Assembly (NCBI GenBank): GCA_964517585.1
Contig: CAZFCB010000011.1
Span: 1-34,211, forward strand
Source of the DNA: JAGORY01 sp964517585
Lineage (GTDB): Bacteria; Patescibacteriota; Gracilibacteria; Peribacterales; Peribacteraceae
Reading direction: 5' to 3'
Length of the DNA stretch: 34,211 bases
Below the pieces are notes generated by a model. It searched no databases and was not told where the DNA came from. It worked only from the letters and a program-made list of their open reading frames with translations. Positions 23,668-31,816 of the stretch are shown piece by piece (the stretch's first letter is position 1; every line of letters starts with the position of its first letter). A program made the position numbers and the translations under genes.

Positions 23668-25167
23668 ATGTCTGATCACACCGACTCTCGTTTCGCGCTG
23701 AACCTCGCGACACAGTTCATTCTTGCATTTGTGCTCAGTATTTTTTCAGCCGTCATATCAGCGGACGGTCCGAAGGTTGTCCTCTCCGCACTCGCAAGTG
23801 TGACGTGGCTTACATTCTCATTCGGATTTTTCTATGCGCTCTTCCGTGCATTTGGACTCCGTTCTCTTGGCCTTGAGTCATTCTATCAGTCGTTTCCATT
23901 CGGTATGAAAAAAGGAGCAAATGTTCTGGCTTCCGGTAGCGCTCCAAAATCCATCCCTGTTCCGGCACAGCCGTTTGATTGGCACAAACTTTTCTCATTC
24001 CAGTATCTGCGTTTCGTTGGAGTTCTTCTCATCATTACGTCGGTCTTCTCTTTGCTCTTCAATATCCAATGGGAGCTATCGTACAAAATAATTGCAGCAG
24101 TGATCAGCGGCGTCATTCTCCTTGGCGGTGCCGAATGGCTGCGCACACGCAAAGGCGGCATTTCTCCGTTTCTTGCAATGTTGGCGTTTGCTCTCTTACA
24201 GTTCTCGCTGTCGCTTTCCTATCAATACGCAGTACAGAATGCGTGGCCAGCACTCTTCGTATCAGCCGACACGTGGCTCTACTGCAAGATCGCACTCACG
24301 GTCATCTTGCTTTTCACAATGACGAGATACCCCGCATCGTGGATGCCACTTCTCTATTTCCTCGTTGGTTGGTTTTCAGTCACGTCGCTTTCTTATGTTG
24401 GTGGTTCTGTGACTCCCATGGCATCGGCTATCTTTATTGTCGCACTCTCAGCTCTCACACTCGTTGCTGCTACAGCACTCCGACGAGTAGAGCTCAGCGT
24501 CGCAAATGCAGTACTTGCAAACGTGTACCTTCAAATTTTGCTCCTGCCTGACGCAAGTAGATTACGTTACCTCTTTCTCATCCTTCTCATTGGTATTTTT
24601 GCAGCACAGCTCCTTGCGACTGTCATACTGAGTGCTCGCGACAAGAGTGTCACCGGACCGCACATTCTCACGATCGTTCTTTCGCACATGGGTCTTCTGA
24701 TTGGCGTGCAAGCAATTCGGTATCTCTTCCCACTCATGAATACTTACATCGGCGTTTCTTTCCTCATCCTCGCGAACGTCACTCTCGTCGTTTATCTTAT
24801 CGGTAGAAAACTACAATCCAATACAACTGTGACGGACGTCATGTTCAATGCTGCTGTCATCCTCGCCTCTATCGGTCTCTTTATTCAGGTAAGCGGCCCA
24901 TGGTCTGCAGTCATCTTCCTCGCTTACTCCACGGGTATTCTCTGGTTTTCATTGTATCGCCAGAATATTCGTACACGAGTCTACGGCTGTGTACTTCTGC
25001 TTGTTTCAAGCGTCAAACTCTTTACGGAGTTTGGCGGCATCTTCGATAAAATTTGGGGATGCGTTGCTATCCTCGTTATCGGACTACTTCTCGTCGTGCT
25101 CTCGTACAAATTTGAGTCCGTGAAAGATGTCATGCTCCACGGCATGAAAGGCGAGAAAAAAACTTAA
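23668..25167 (+). CDS. Polytopic membrane protein, DUF2339-like
   Basis: Protein of 499 aa with about 14 hydrophobic helices and very short loops, apart from one soluble stretch near residues 78-112 (KKGANVLASGSAPKSIPVPAQ). The pattern of repeated helix pairs and the end segment GLLLVVLSYKFES resemble DUF2339 proteins; this is a resemblance, not a firm assignment. The leader is pyrimidine-rich (TTTCTTCACCCACTCTC) without a Shine-Dalgarno. Its stop overlaps that of the convergent ROK gene by four bases. Confidence 0.7.
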   Translation: MSDHTDSRFALNLATQFILAFVLSIFSAVISADGPKVVLSALASVTWLTFSFGFFYALFRAFGLRSLGLESFYQSFPFGMKKGANVLASGSAPKSIPVPAQPFDWHKLFSFQYLRFVGVLLIITSVFSLLFNIQWELSYKIIAAVISGVILLGGAEWLRTRKGGISPFLAMLAFALLQFSLSLSYQYAVQNAWPALFVSADTWLYCKIALTVILLFTMTRYPASWMPLLYFLVGWFSVTSLSYVGGSVTPMASAIFIVALSALTLVAATALRRVELSVANAVLANVYLQILLLPDASRLRYLFLILLIGIFAAQLLATVILSARDKSVTGPHILTIVLSHMGLLIGVQAIRYLFPLMNTYIGVSFLILANVTLVVYLIGRKLQSNTTVTDVMFNAAVILASIGLFIQVSGPWSAVIFLAYSTGILWFSLYRQNIRTRVYGCVLLLVSSVKLFTEFGGIFDKIWGCVAILVIGLLLVVLSYKFESVKDVMLHGMKGEKKT

Positions 25168-26039
25168 AGTGATGCTGTCGCGAGTAGCGCAGCACCTTTC
25201 ACAGCAGCATCCCGTAATTCGCTAACAGCGAGTAGCGGTGCGTTGATGCCCGGAAGCATCCACTGCTGAAGTTCCTTTTTAATCGCAGAAAAATGCGGTT
25301 GTAGTGCACGTCCTGCACTACCGCCGAAGACGATGATGGATGGGTCAATAGTGTGTACAGTATTCACGACAAGCCATGCGACTTCGCGGAATACTTGTGG
25401 CTGCATGAAGCCGCATACCTGCCCCTCTAAATAATCTTCTGGTGACTGTGCTGCCTCACAACGCTTTCCCATGGCAGTACCGGAAAGAAATTGCTCTACG
25501 TCTCCGCGCACATCTTTCGTGGAATACGGAGGCTTGCCAGGTTGCAGTAACATGTGACCGATTTCACCGGCGTAGCCGCGCGCGCCATGGTAGAGTTTTT
25601 TGTTGATGACGATGCCACCGCCAACGCCCGTACCAAGCGTCACGCCAAGAACAACATCATGATCTTTCCCCACTCCCAGAAGTGCTTCTGCGTACGCAAA
25701 GCATCTCGCATCGTTTTCCATCACCGTTGGGAGACGTGTTTCGTAGTAAATAAATGCAGCGAGCTCTTTTCCTTCTGCTCCAGGAATGTTTGGCATCGTC
25801 ACGATCTTTCCTGTTTGGTGATCGATGAAACCAGGAACACCAAGCCCTATAGCGACTGTATCGTCACGTCGTAGTGCTGAAATTTCTTCGAGTAATGATT
25901 GCTGCACAGCATCAAAACCGCGTGCTGCATTCGTCGGACATACTTTCACTGATAACTGTTCAAGTGTGTCCTTGTCAAAAAGCGCAATGGCCGTTTTGGT
26001 GCCACCGAGGTCAATGCCGAGGATGGTGGAGGAGAACAT
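25164..26039 (-). CDS. ROK family sugar kinase (glucokinase-like)
   Basis: Phosphorylates glucose or a related hexose; 291 aa. The ATP-binding loop is GIDLGGTKTAIALFD. The catalytic region has NDARCFAYAEALLG and GVTLGTGVGGGIVIN, and the sugar-binding GEIGHM is present. The usual ROK zinc motif (CxCGxxGCxE) after GHM is missing: here the stretch reads LLQPGKPPYSTKDVRGDVEQ. It is the last gene of the alpha-glucan cluster, which fits a role in using glucose released by the GH15 enzyme. A hairpin-rich gap of about 90 bp separates it from the GH15 gene. Confidence 0.9.
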   Translation of the reverse strand: MFSSTILGIDLGGTKTAIALFDKDTLEQLSVKVCPTNAARGFDAVQQSLLEEISALRRDDTVAIGLGVPGFIDHQTGKIVTMPNIPGAEGKELAAFIYYETRLPTVMENDARCFAYAEALLGVGKDHDVVLGVTLGTGVGGGIVINKKLYHGARGYAGEIGHMLLQPGKPPYSTKDVRGDVEQFLSGTAMGKRCEAAQSPEDYLEGQVCGFMQPQVFREVAWLVVNTVHTIDPSIIVFGGSAGRALQPHFSAIKKELQQWMLPGINAPLLAVSELRDAAVKGAALLATASL

Positions 26040-26055
26040 GACGGGGAATGGAGAG

Positions 26056-26137
26056 GGTTAGATATTCCGTAGAAGAGGGTAGAAGATAGCGGGTAAAAGG
26101 TAGAAAAAACTACCCGCAACCTTCTACTCCCTAGCCG
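26056..26137 (-). repeat. Hairpin between GH15 and ROK genes
   Basis: The left arm has GGGTAGAAGATAGCGGGTA (26078-26096). The right arm has TACCCGC-AAC-CTTCTACTCCC (26110-26130). Together they make a stem with small bulges. It extends into the GH15 stop codon and may be a partial terminator. Confidence 0.6.
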
Positions 26138-28182
26138 CTTTTTTGTATTTCTTTCAACTTCTCAGAATACAGAAGCACGGTTTCCATGTACACGGCATGG
26201 CTCCACGTCAGAGGAGCAACGGACAACGGTGCACCGGTAAGCGGATGCATTTGTTCCGGAAGCATTCCTGCAGGCGACGCTTGTTTCTGTGCCCACAGCA
26301 ACATCTCAAGAGGCTTCTTGAGGTCTTCGGCAGTCTTTGCAACGGTAATCCTCCACTGCGCAAACCATAGAGTCGTAATGATCCAGGGGTTTCCTGGGAT
26401 ATCTGCCGTTGGAGGTGTGACGGACTGATAGTAGTCATTTGTGTACCTCGCAATACCTCCAATCGGGGTCTTCACGATCAATGACCTTTCAAGGCGTGCG
26501 ATGGTACTCACAACACGAGGATCGTCTGCTGGAAGAATGCCAAACTGCCAGAGTATTCCAATAGATGCATCCGGCGTCGTATCACGCTCAACAGTCTGTC
26601 CGCTCTCACGCTTGATCTTCTTCATGAAACACTTCGTCTCTTCATCGTAGAGATGAAAAATCATCGCCTCTGTCATACGGTCTGCTGCTTCGTTATACCG
26701 ACCTGCATGTCGATAGTGCCCAAGTGCTGAGGAAATTTTTCCTGCAGCGCGAAGTCCTGCGGCTGTTGCTGCCGTTGTGTACGTAAAGATACCACGATGC
26801 TCTTCCCAGAGATCGTAGCTTGGGAGTGGTAAACCAGTCTGCGAGTCCGTGTATGCAGTGAGAAAATCTGCAGCACCTCGCACAAACGTCTGATACATAT
26901 CATGTAAGAATTCAAAGCCCTGCGTTTTCTCAAAATGTTTCCAGAGCGCAAGAAGTGGTAACGCGGTTTCATCGCCCTGGATAGGCAGAAGTGACTGGCG
27001 ACCCCGATACCACGGATGCCATGAGGAACCCGCAGAACCATCGGGATTATATTTATGTAATAGATAGCCTTCTTTTGTCTGCGCTTGTTCACAAAATTTC
27101 ATGAACCGATGAACGATCTCATGTTCTCCTGCGCGTGTGAGGGCAAGCGAAACAAATGCACCATCACGAGGCCAGACATACGTGTAGGTATCGCGATTAA
27201 ATTGCATAATGTCGGAGTCATTTGCAGCAAGAATGCCGCCATGGTTATCTGCCTGCGTTCGGATCGTGAGAAGACTCCGTGTATAGAGGTCGCTCACTTC
27301 TTTTGGTATTCCTTCGCTGGGATCTGTGTGAGATCCAACCCAGCCGCGCCAAAAGTTTCTCGCCGACTGTTTCACCTGTTCCGGCGTCTCCTCGAGAAGG
27401 AAATGTTGCAATGCATGCACTTCAGAAATTTTCTGACCTGCACACACCCACATGTACACCCATGTACCGCGGTCAGCGCGAGCAAGACAATCGATTTCAA
27501 CGGTGGAATCCACTGATCCTTGTTCAATCGGGAAACGACCAAGAACGCCATCTTCGGCGTCACGCCATGTCCCTTCGAGTCCACGGTAGTTTGACTTGCC
27601 GATGGAAAATGACGTGATGCCGCAGTGATCGATGTGCTTTTCATCACGACTGAGCGGATGAAATTCATCAGGAACTTCCGACGGAATACAGTTCAGTGGA
27701 TCTGACGTTGTACCCCCCACAAGGAAGTAACGATGTTGACGATAGTGAATGACGCTCTTCGTATGTGGCTCGTAGAAAGCGGTATCTTTCTGTTTATCGC
27801 CGTACAGATAGAAGTCATGATGAAAAAAACACTGTACCTTTCGCTCTTGTCCGTCGAGTGTACGAATACGAAATGATCGCAGAAGAATATTCTTAATGGG
27901 ATCAACAAAGTCCTCACTGAGAATTTCGACTTGTAACTTTTCAGACACGAGCATGGATGCAGACACGAGTGATGCATCTGCATACGCCGGAGTGATCTTC
28001 CACGAACCGTCGTTGATCCACGAGAATCCTTTGCCTTCGACGAGAAAACCAACTCGGTGAAATTTTCCGTACGTCGTGTGGTCTTCTTCGCCAACGTAGG
28101 GGTAGTAGAAGTCGCGTAGCTGCAAGAACTCGTCAAATGTCGCGAGGAGCGTGCCGTTACCGAGGACGAGTGAGCGAGGCAT
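26131..28182 (-). CDS. Glycoside hydrolase family 15 (glucoamylase/glucodextranase-like)
   Basis: Releases glucose from alpha-glucans or related oligosaccharides; 683 aa. An N-terminal beta-sandwich (about 1-270) is followed by an (alpha/alpha)6 barrel. Barrel motifs include RDTYTYVWPRDGAF, LWEEHRGIFTYTTAATAAGL (general acid Glu near residue 458) and LPEQMHPLTGAPLSVAPLTWSHA (general base Glu near 642). There is no signal peptide, so it acts in the cytoplasm, consistent with intracellular glycogen. It starts 9 bp after GH57 ends and belongs to the GT4-GH57-GH15 operon. Confidence 0.95.
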   Translation of the reverse strand: MPRSLVLGNGTLLATFDEFLQLRDFYYPYVGEEDHTTYGKFHRVGFLVEGKGFSWINDGSWKITPAYADASLVSASMLVSEKLQVEILSEDFVDPIKNILLRSFRIRTLDGQERKVQCFFHHDFYLYGDKQKDTAFYEPHTKSVIHYRQHRYFLVGGTTSDPLNCIPSEVPDEFHPLSRDEKHIDHCGITSFSIGKSNYRGLEGTWRDAEDGVLGRFPIEQGSVDSTVEIDCLARADRGTWVYMWVCAGQKISEVHALQHFLLEETPEQVKQSARNFWRGWVGSHTDPSEGIPKEVSDLYTRSLLTIRTQADNHGGILAANDSDIMQFNRDTYTYVWPRDGAFVSLALTRAGEHEIVHRFMKFCEQAQTKEGYLLHKYNPDGSAGSSWHPWYRGRQSLLPIQGDETALPLLALWKHFEKTQGFEFLHDMYQTFVRGAADFLTAYTDSQTGLPLPSYDLWEEHRGIFTYTTAATAAGLRAAGKISSALGHYRHAGRYNEAADRMTEAMIFHLYDEETKCFMKKIKRESGQTVERDTTPDASIGILWQFGILPADDPRVVSTIARLERSLIVKTPIGGIARYTNDYYQSVTPPTADIPGNPWIITTLWFAQWRITVAKTAEDLKKPLEMLLWAQKQASPAGMLPEQMHPLTGAPLSVAPLTWSHAVYMETVLLYSEKLKEIQKSG

Positions 28183-28191
28183 AACGAGTGG

Positions 28192-29535
28192 TTAGCGGTT
28201 AGCGGTTAGTTGTTTGAGTTTCGATACATGATGTCTGCGGCTTTTACGTTTGGTTTTTCTTGGTACGAAGCACTGATCACTGGTCACTTTTTCAATCGTG
28301 AGTTTTAGATCCTCAAGTACGTGGCTGTATCTTCGGTACGCCTCGTACGGTGATTCATACGGACTAAAGTATTTATGGACGTCCCCGTCGGCCCAATACT
28401 TGGTGCAGAGATAATAAAAGTGATCTGAAGTCTGAAGCTTGCGCCAGATGTCCAGAAGAACCGGATTTTTTAGCTTCTTTACTGCCTTCTCTAGAGCGTA
28501 AATGCCTACAAGAGCTGCTTCCTGAAGATGATTTCCTCTCCATGCAGAAAGGTCACGCTCGGTGTCCGCCCACGATACTGGTGCGTGTGCATCGAGCATT
28601 GGGAGTGTGCCTTTGCCGTACTTCACGGAAGTTTCAGCAGGAGTCGTCAGAGCGATGTGATGCTTCTGAAATGCCCCTGGCAACGCTTCCAGAAACTGGA
28701 AGATGCCGGTGTCTGCCCATTGGTGCTCGCCAAATGTTTCGTAATCCATGAAGAGATTCACGGATGCTCCGTGTGATTTTTTGATCCACTCAGCAAATGT
28801 TTCTGCAGTAAGAGGTGTCTTGCTTCTGTGTGCTGCACCGAAGCGAAATGCAATATCGTCACTCAACTGATAATTTTTCAGAAGTGTTCGCATTTTTTTC
28901 ACAGGTACAGCATGAATCTTGTGACGAGCAATAATGCGCTGCCACTCTCTTGAGAGTGAAAATAGTGGTGGTGTGTACACAACATTGGGACTTCGGCCAT
29001 GCAGTATGCGATCCGCTCCTTCCGCGAGAATTGTCTTAAATCCGAGTAAACGCGCTACTTCTGCAACTTCATTGCTGTACACAAGCTCTGTGTTCCGGAA
29101 TGTCGTTGGTTTGATCTTGAAAAGTTTTTTAATGGTCTCTGTGTGTTTTTCCACTTGCTCACAGAATTCCTCCAGAGAAAAAAGGCACGAGAGTGAGTGG
29201 TAATACGTCTCGGCGAGAAATTCGACTTGTCCTGTTGCCGCAAGTTTCTGGAACGATTCAAGAACGTCAGGGCCGTATTCACGACACTGATCAAGGAACA
29301 CACCAGAGAGCGAGAATGCTGCGCGAAAGTGCGGATGCTTCTGGAGAATGCGCAGGAGTAGCGCGTTCGTTGGAAGATAACATTTCTCTGCAACTTTTCG
29401 AAATACAGCATGATTTTTCTCGTCATCAAAGTAATTTTTCGACTCACCAATCTCTGTGATGCGCATATCACGCAAACGGAACGGTTGATGAACCTGAAAG
29501 TAGAAACACACGGATGGAGAAGTTTTCTTTGTCAT
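28192..29535 (-). CDS. Glycoside hydrolase family 57 (alpha-amylase-like)
   Basis: Protein of 447 aa. GH57 conserved regions: VHQPFR near the start, FRNTELVYSNE with nucleophile Glu150, and MDYETFGEHQW with acid/base Asp264. The N-terminal SLSGVF and AETYYHSL also fit. It probably acts on alpha-1,4-glucans in the cytoplasm, since there is no signal peptide. The C-terminal tail is short and basic (KTKRKSRRHHVSKL). Its stop codon lies inside a small GGTTAGC tandem repeat (28188-28210) that spans the 9-bp gap to the GH15 gene. Confidence 0.95.
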   Translation of the reverse strand: MTKKTSPSVCFYFQVHQPFRLRDMRITEIGESKNYFDDEKNHAVFRKVAEKCYLPTNALLLRILQKHPHFRAAFSLSGVFLDQCREYGPDVLESFQKLAATGQVEFLAETYYHSLSCLFSLEEFCEQVEKHTETIKKLFKIKPTTFRNTELVYSNEVAEVARLLGFKTILAEGADRILHGRSPNVVYTPPLFSLSREWQRIIARHKIHAVPVKKMRTLLKNYQLSDDIAFRFGAAHRSKTPLTAETFAEWIKKSHGASVNLFMDYETFGEHQWADTGIFQFLEALPGAFQKHHIALTTPAETSVKYGKGTLPMLDAHAPVSWADTERDLSAWRGNHLQEAALVGIYALEKAVKKLKNPVLLDIWRKLQTSDHFYYLCTKYWADGDVHKYFSPYESPYEAYRRYSHVLEDLKLTIEKVTSDQCFVPRKTKRKSRRHHVSKLKQLTANR

Positions 29536-29544
29536 AAAATATAA

Positions 29545-30765
29545 TTAGGAACGAATGATATCGTGATAGATAGATAATATTTTTTTCCCTTGGCGAGCCC
29601 ACGTGAGATTACTGAGAATGCGAGGTGTTTGAACTCTCATCTCTGCACGCAGTGGCTCTTCGCGAAGTACCGTGAGGATGCAATCAGCCATTTTGTCGGT
29701 ATCCCAGAAATCGACCTGCATAGAATTATGGATGACTTCCGAGGCTCCTGACTGCTTACTCAGTACGACTGGTGCCCCGTGCGTAATGGCTTCTAGAGCG
29801 ACCAAGCCAAATGGCTCTGAGACAGAAGGCATGACAAAACACTCGGCATGAGAGTAGAGCTTTTTTGCTTCATGACTTGTAACCCGACCTGCAAAGATGA
29901 TTCTATCCTGCAGGCCAACTTTGCATGCTTGCTCAATGAGCTGCGGCAGAAGATAGCCTTCACCAGCGACAACGAATCGAGCGGCAGGATTGCGATCTGC
30001 AACTTTACGCGCTGCTTCGATGAAATGTGACGCGCCCTTCTGCACCGTCAATCGTCCGAGGAAGAGAACGAGTGGATGCTTTGAGTTCTTTGGGCTCGCA
30101 CTTCGTTTGTGTGGCGCAGAGTGAAACGATCCGTTGTGTAAGACAGTAATCTTATCGCCGGAAATACCGTACTCTCGCATGAGAAGTCCACGCGTATAGG
30201 CAGACACAGCAATGATGTGATCTGCCTTACGGAGTCCCATGATTTCACGTTTAAAAATCCAAGGGTTGGGATGAAATTCTGTGCGATCAAGTTCCGTAGC
30301 GTGTACGTGCGCTACGAGTGATTTCCGATGATACTTGGAAGCTTGGACTCCTGCTTCGAGCGTCATCCAATCATGTGAGTGAACAATATCTGGTCGTATG
30401 TTCCTCGTCATTTCCACTGCGATATCTGTAAATCTCTGTACTTCCTCACCAAGATTCTGACCATAGAGTTGACTGATACCATCATCTTCCAGATCGAAAT
30501 CCTGAAGCCTTGCGGCATACGAAGAATGTCCGTCGTACGGCTGAAGGCCAGTCTGAATCCCGATCGTACTGACATTGGATATGACAGATGACATCGGCGA
30601 AAGGATCTGTACTCCGGCTTCCTCGCCTGCGCTGTGCGGGAGCACCAGTGTCACTTTTGCGCCTTCCTGCATGAGTCCGCGCACTATCCCCTGACACGCA
30701 ACCCCGAGGCCGCCAAGGTGAGCGGGAGGATACTCCCAGCCGAACATGAGTGAGTGAACGGGCAT
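29545..30765 (-). CDS. Glycosyltransferase family 4/5 (glycogen-synthase-like)
   Basis: GT-B fold transferase of 406 aa. The N-terminal WEYPPAHLGGLGVACQGIVRGL carries the glycine-rich KxGG-type loop with Leu in place of the Lys. HSHDWMTLEAG follows. The nucleotide-sugar site has FLGRLTVQKG and EPFGLVALEAITHGAPVV with the E-x7-E pair. The start and fold resemble enzymes that make alpha-1,4-glucans from ADP- or UDP-glucose, but related GT4 enzymes make other glucosides; the donor is unknown. It heads the operon with GH57 (9 bp gap) and GH15. The leader likely begins near an extended -10 at 30848-30843. Confidence 0.92.
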   Translation of the reverse strand: MPVHSLMFGWEYPPAHLGGLGVACQGIVRGLMQEGAKVTLVLPHSAGEEAGVQILSPMSSVISNVSTIGIQTGLQPYDGHSSYAARLQDFDLEDDGISQLYGQNLGEEVQRFTDIAVEMTRNIRPDIVHSHDWMTLEAGVQASKYHRKSLVAHVHATELDRTEFHPNPWIFKREIMGLRKADHIIAVSAYTRGLLMREYGISGDKITVLHNGSFHSAPHKRSASPKNSKHPLVLFLGRLTVQKGASHFIEAARKVADRNPAARFVVAGEGYLLPQLIEQACKVGLQDRIIFAGRVTSHEAKKLYSHAECFVMPSVSEPFGLVALEAITHGAPVVLSKQSGASEVIHNSMQVDFWDTDKMADCILTVLREEPLRAEMRVQTPRILSNLTWARQGKKILSIYHDIIRS

Positions 30766-30892
30766 TCTTAGTTTTGTATGTGTGTATTGATCCTTATGCG
30801 TTTACTCGCCTGCCTGCCGTCGGCAGGTAAGGAAATCTCTTTATTTTAGCACAAAAGAGCCAAATTTCCTAGGTAATAGGTCATGAAATTTG
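30766..30892 (-). promoter_or_regulatory. Promoter and leader of the alpha-glucan operon, with a palindrome
   Basis: On the minus strand TGC TAAAAT (30851-30843) is an extended -10, giving a leader of about 70 nt. The leader carries CCTGCCG-t-CGGCAGG (30813-30827), perfect 7-bp arms with a single central base. This could be an operator or a repeat. Confidence 0.45.
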
Positions 30893-31036
30893 ATGCGGTG
30901 TTTGTCCTGTGTTTTGTTGATTTTTTTACTTCTGCAAGGGCTGATTGGAACAGTCGTAAACGTATTGACTCAGTTCCAAGACAAGGTTCTTGAACGTCAG
31001 ACTTTCGGAGGGAGGAGAAAAGTCGGTCGACACTAA
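30893..31036 (+). CDS. Possible small membrane protein, 47 aa
   Basis: Weak call. The frame reads MRCLSCVLLIFLLLQGLIG followed by a polar tail (TQFQDKVLERQTFGGRRK...). This could be a signal peptide or single helix. No promoter or Shine-Dalgarno supports it, and an overlapping frame with ATG 30883 is also open for 36 codons. It fills the gap between the GT4 gene and the next minus-strand gene. Confidence 0.25.
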   Translation: MRCLSCVLLIFLLLQGLIGTVVNVLTQFQDKVLERQTFGGRRKVGRH

Positions 31037-31039
31037 GTG

Positions 31040-31303
31040 TTACACATGCGATCGTCGTTTCACGTATTCATCATTTGTGAGCAAGAGAAAAATTGCCGGA
31101 AGAATGCCGAACGAATTTACAACAAGAAGCACGATGAACCAGATGTTCTTGCCCATCTTTGCCGCACGCCACATACCCCATCCCTTCAGTCCGACATCAA
31201 GAATGGCTAAAGGAATAATTATTATTCCTATGAAAGAGGCCAATTGATACACCCAGTCAGGTGCTGCACCGTTTTGCAAGAAGGTGTTGAACATGTTCAT
31301 CAT
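31040..31303 (-). CDS. Small membrane protein, 87 aa
   Basis: Two hydrophobic helices (YQLASFIGIIIIPLAILDVGLKGWGM; IWFIVLLVVNSFGILPAIFLLL) are joined by a short loop, RAAKMGKN. The W-x-x-AK-x-G spacing and the second helix containing NSFGILP resemble DUF5652-type or PLDc_N-like small membrane proteins; not a firm assignment. A TAAGAT about 9 nt upstream may be its -10 and AGGA its ribosome site. The start is one of three closely spaced ATGs (31303, 31300, 31294). Confidence 0.65.
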   Translation of the reverse strand: MMNMFNTFLQNGAAPDWVYQLASFIGIIIIPLAILDVGLKGWGMWRAAKMGKNIWFIVLLVVNSFGILPAIFLLLTNDEYVKRRSHV

Positions 31304-31480
31304 AGGTTCCTATCTTAGCGCAACTTCTACATTTTCGTTAGGAATGATGGAATATGAGATGAAGAATTGATCTTTCTATCTATTGAATGACTCTATTACC
31401 AATGAAGCACAGCCGTTGCACTTGTAGCACTTGGTGCACACTTGACCTTGTGCCTTACAGACGGCACAGCCACCGTTTAC

Positions 31481-31789
31481 TTAAACAATTTCTTCTATGT
31501 CAGCTATCTGCTTATCTAGCTTGTCTAAAGGGCTCATAAAATCTCTTCTAATGAAATAAAACACATAGCCAAGAATAAATGGGGAAACGATCAAGATAAT
31601 CATACGGTAGAGCTTGTAATCAAATCCTCCTTTCTCCTTGATGATCTCATGAAGCACGGTAATGAATTCAGATAAAAACGCGCTTACTACTAGACCCAAA
31701 AGGAACATCAAAAATGGAAGTGCTTCTTTATGAGCCTTATTTCTCTTTGCCTTGAGGGTAGTTAATTCAGTGTTCGCGAGTTTTGACAT
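31481..31789 (-). CDS. Hypothetical membrane protein with a possible read-through Cys-rich tail
   Basis: Protein of 102 aa with two membrane helices (LPFLMFLLGLVVSAFLSEFI; MIILIVSPFILGYVFYFI), an N-terminal charged helix and a C-terminal helix ending KLDKQIADIEEIV. No family recognised. Immediately after its TAA the same frame stays open for 34 codons and encodes six Cys in C-x2-C-x6-C-x2-C-x2-C-x2-C spacing (31379-31480), which looks like a zinc-binding tail. The tail would need stop read-through or represents a broken gene. A TATAAT (31808-31803) lies 13 nt upstream of the ATG and overlaps that of the divergent methyltransferase. Confidence 0.6.
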   Translation of the reverse strand: MSKLANTELTTLKAKRNKAHKEALPFLMFLLGLVVSAFLSEFITVLHEIIKEKGGFDYKLYRMIILIVSPFILGYVFYFIRRDFMSPLDKLDKQIADIEEIV

Positions 31790-31816
31790 ATTTCAATAAT
31801 TCATTATAATGATATT
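31790..31816. promoter_or_regulatory. Symmetric bidirectional promoter
   Basis: TCATTATAATGA (31801-31812) is a perfect 12-bp palindrome containing TATAAT on both strands (31805-31810 +; 31808-31803 -). It is 6 nt before ATG 31817 and 13 nt before ATG 31789. It suits one shared -10 reading in both directions. Confidence 0.65.
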
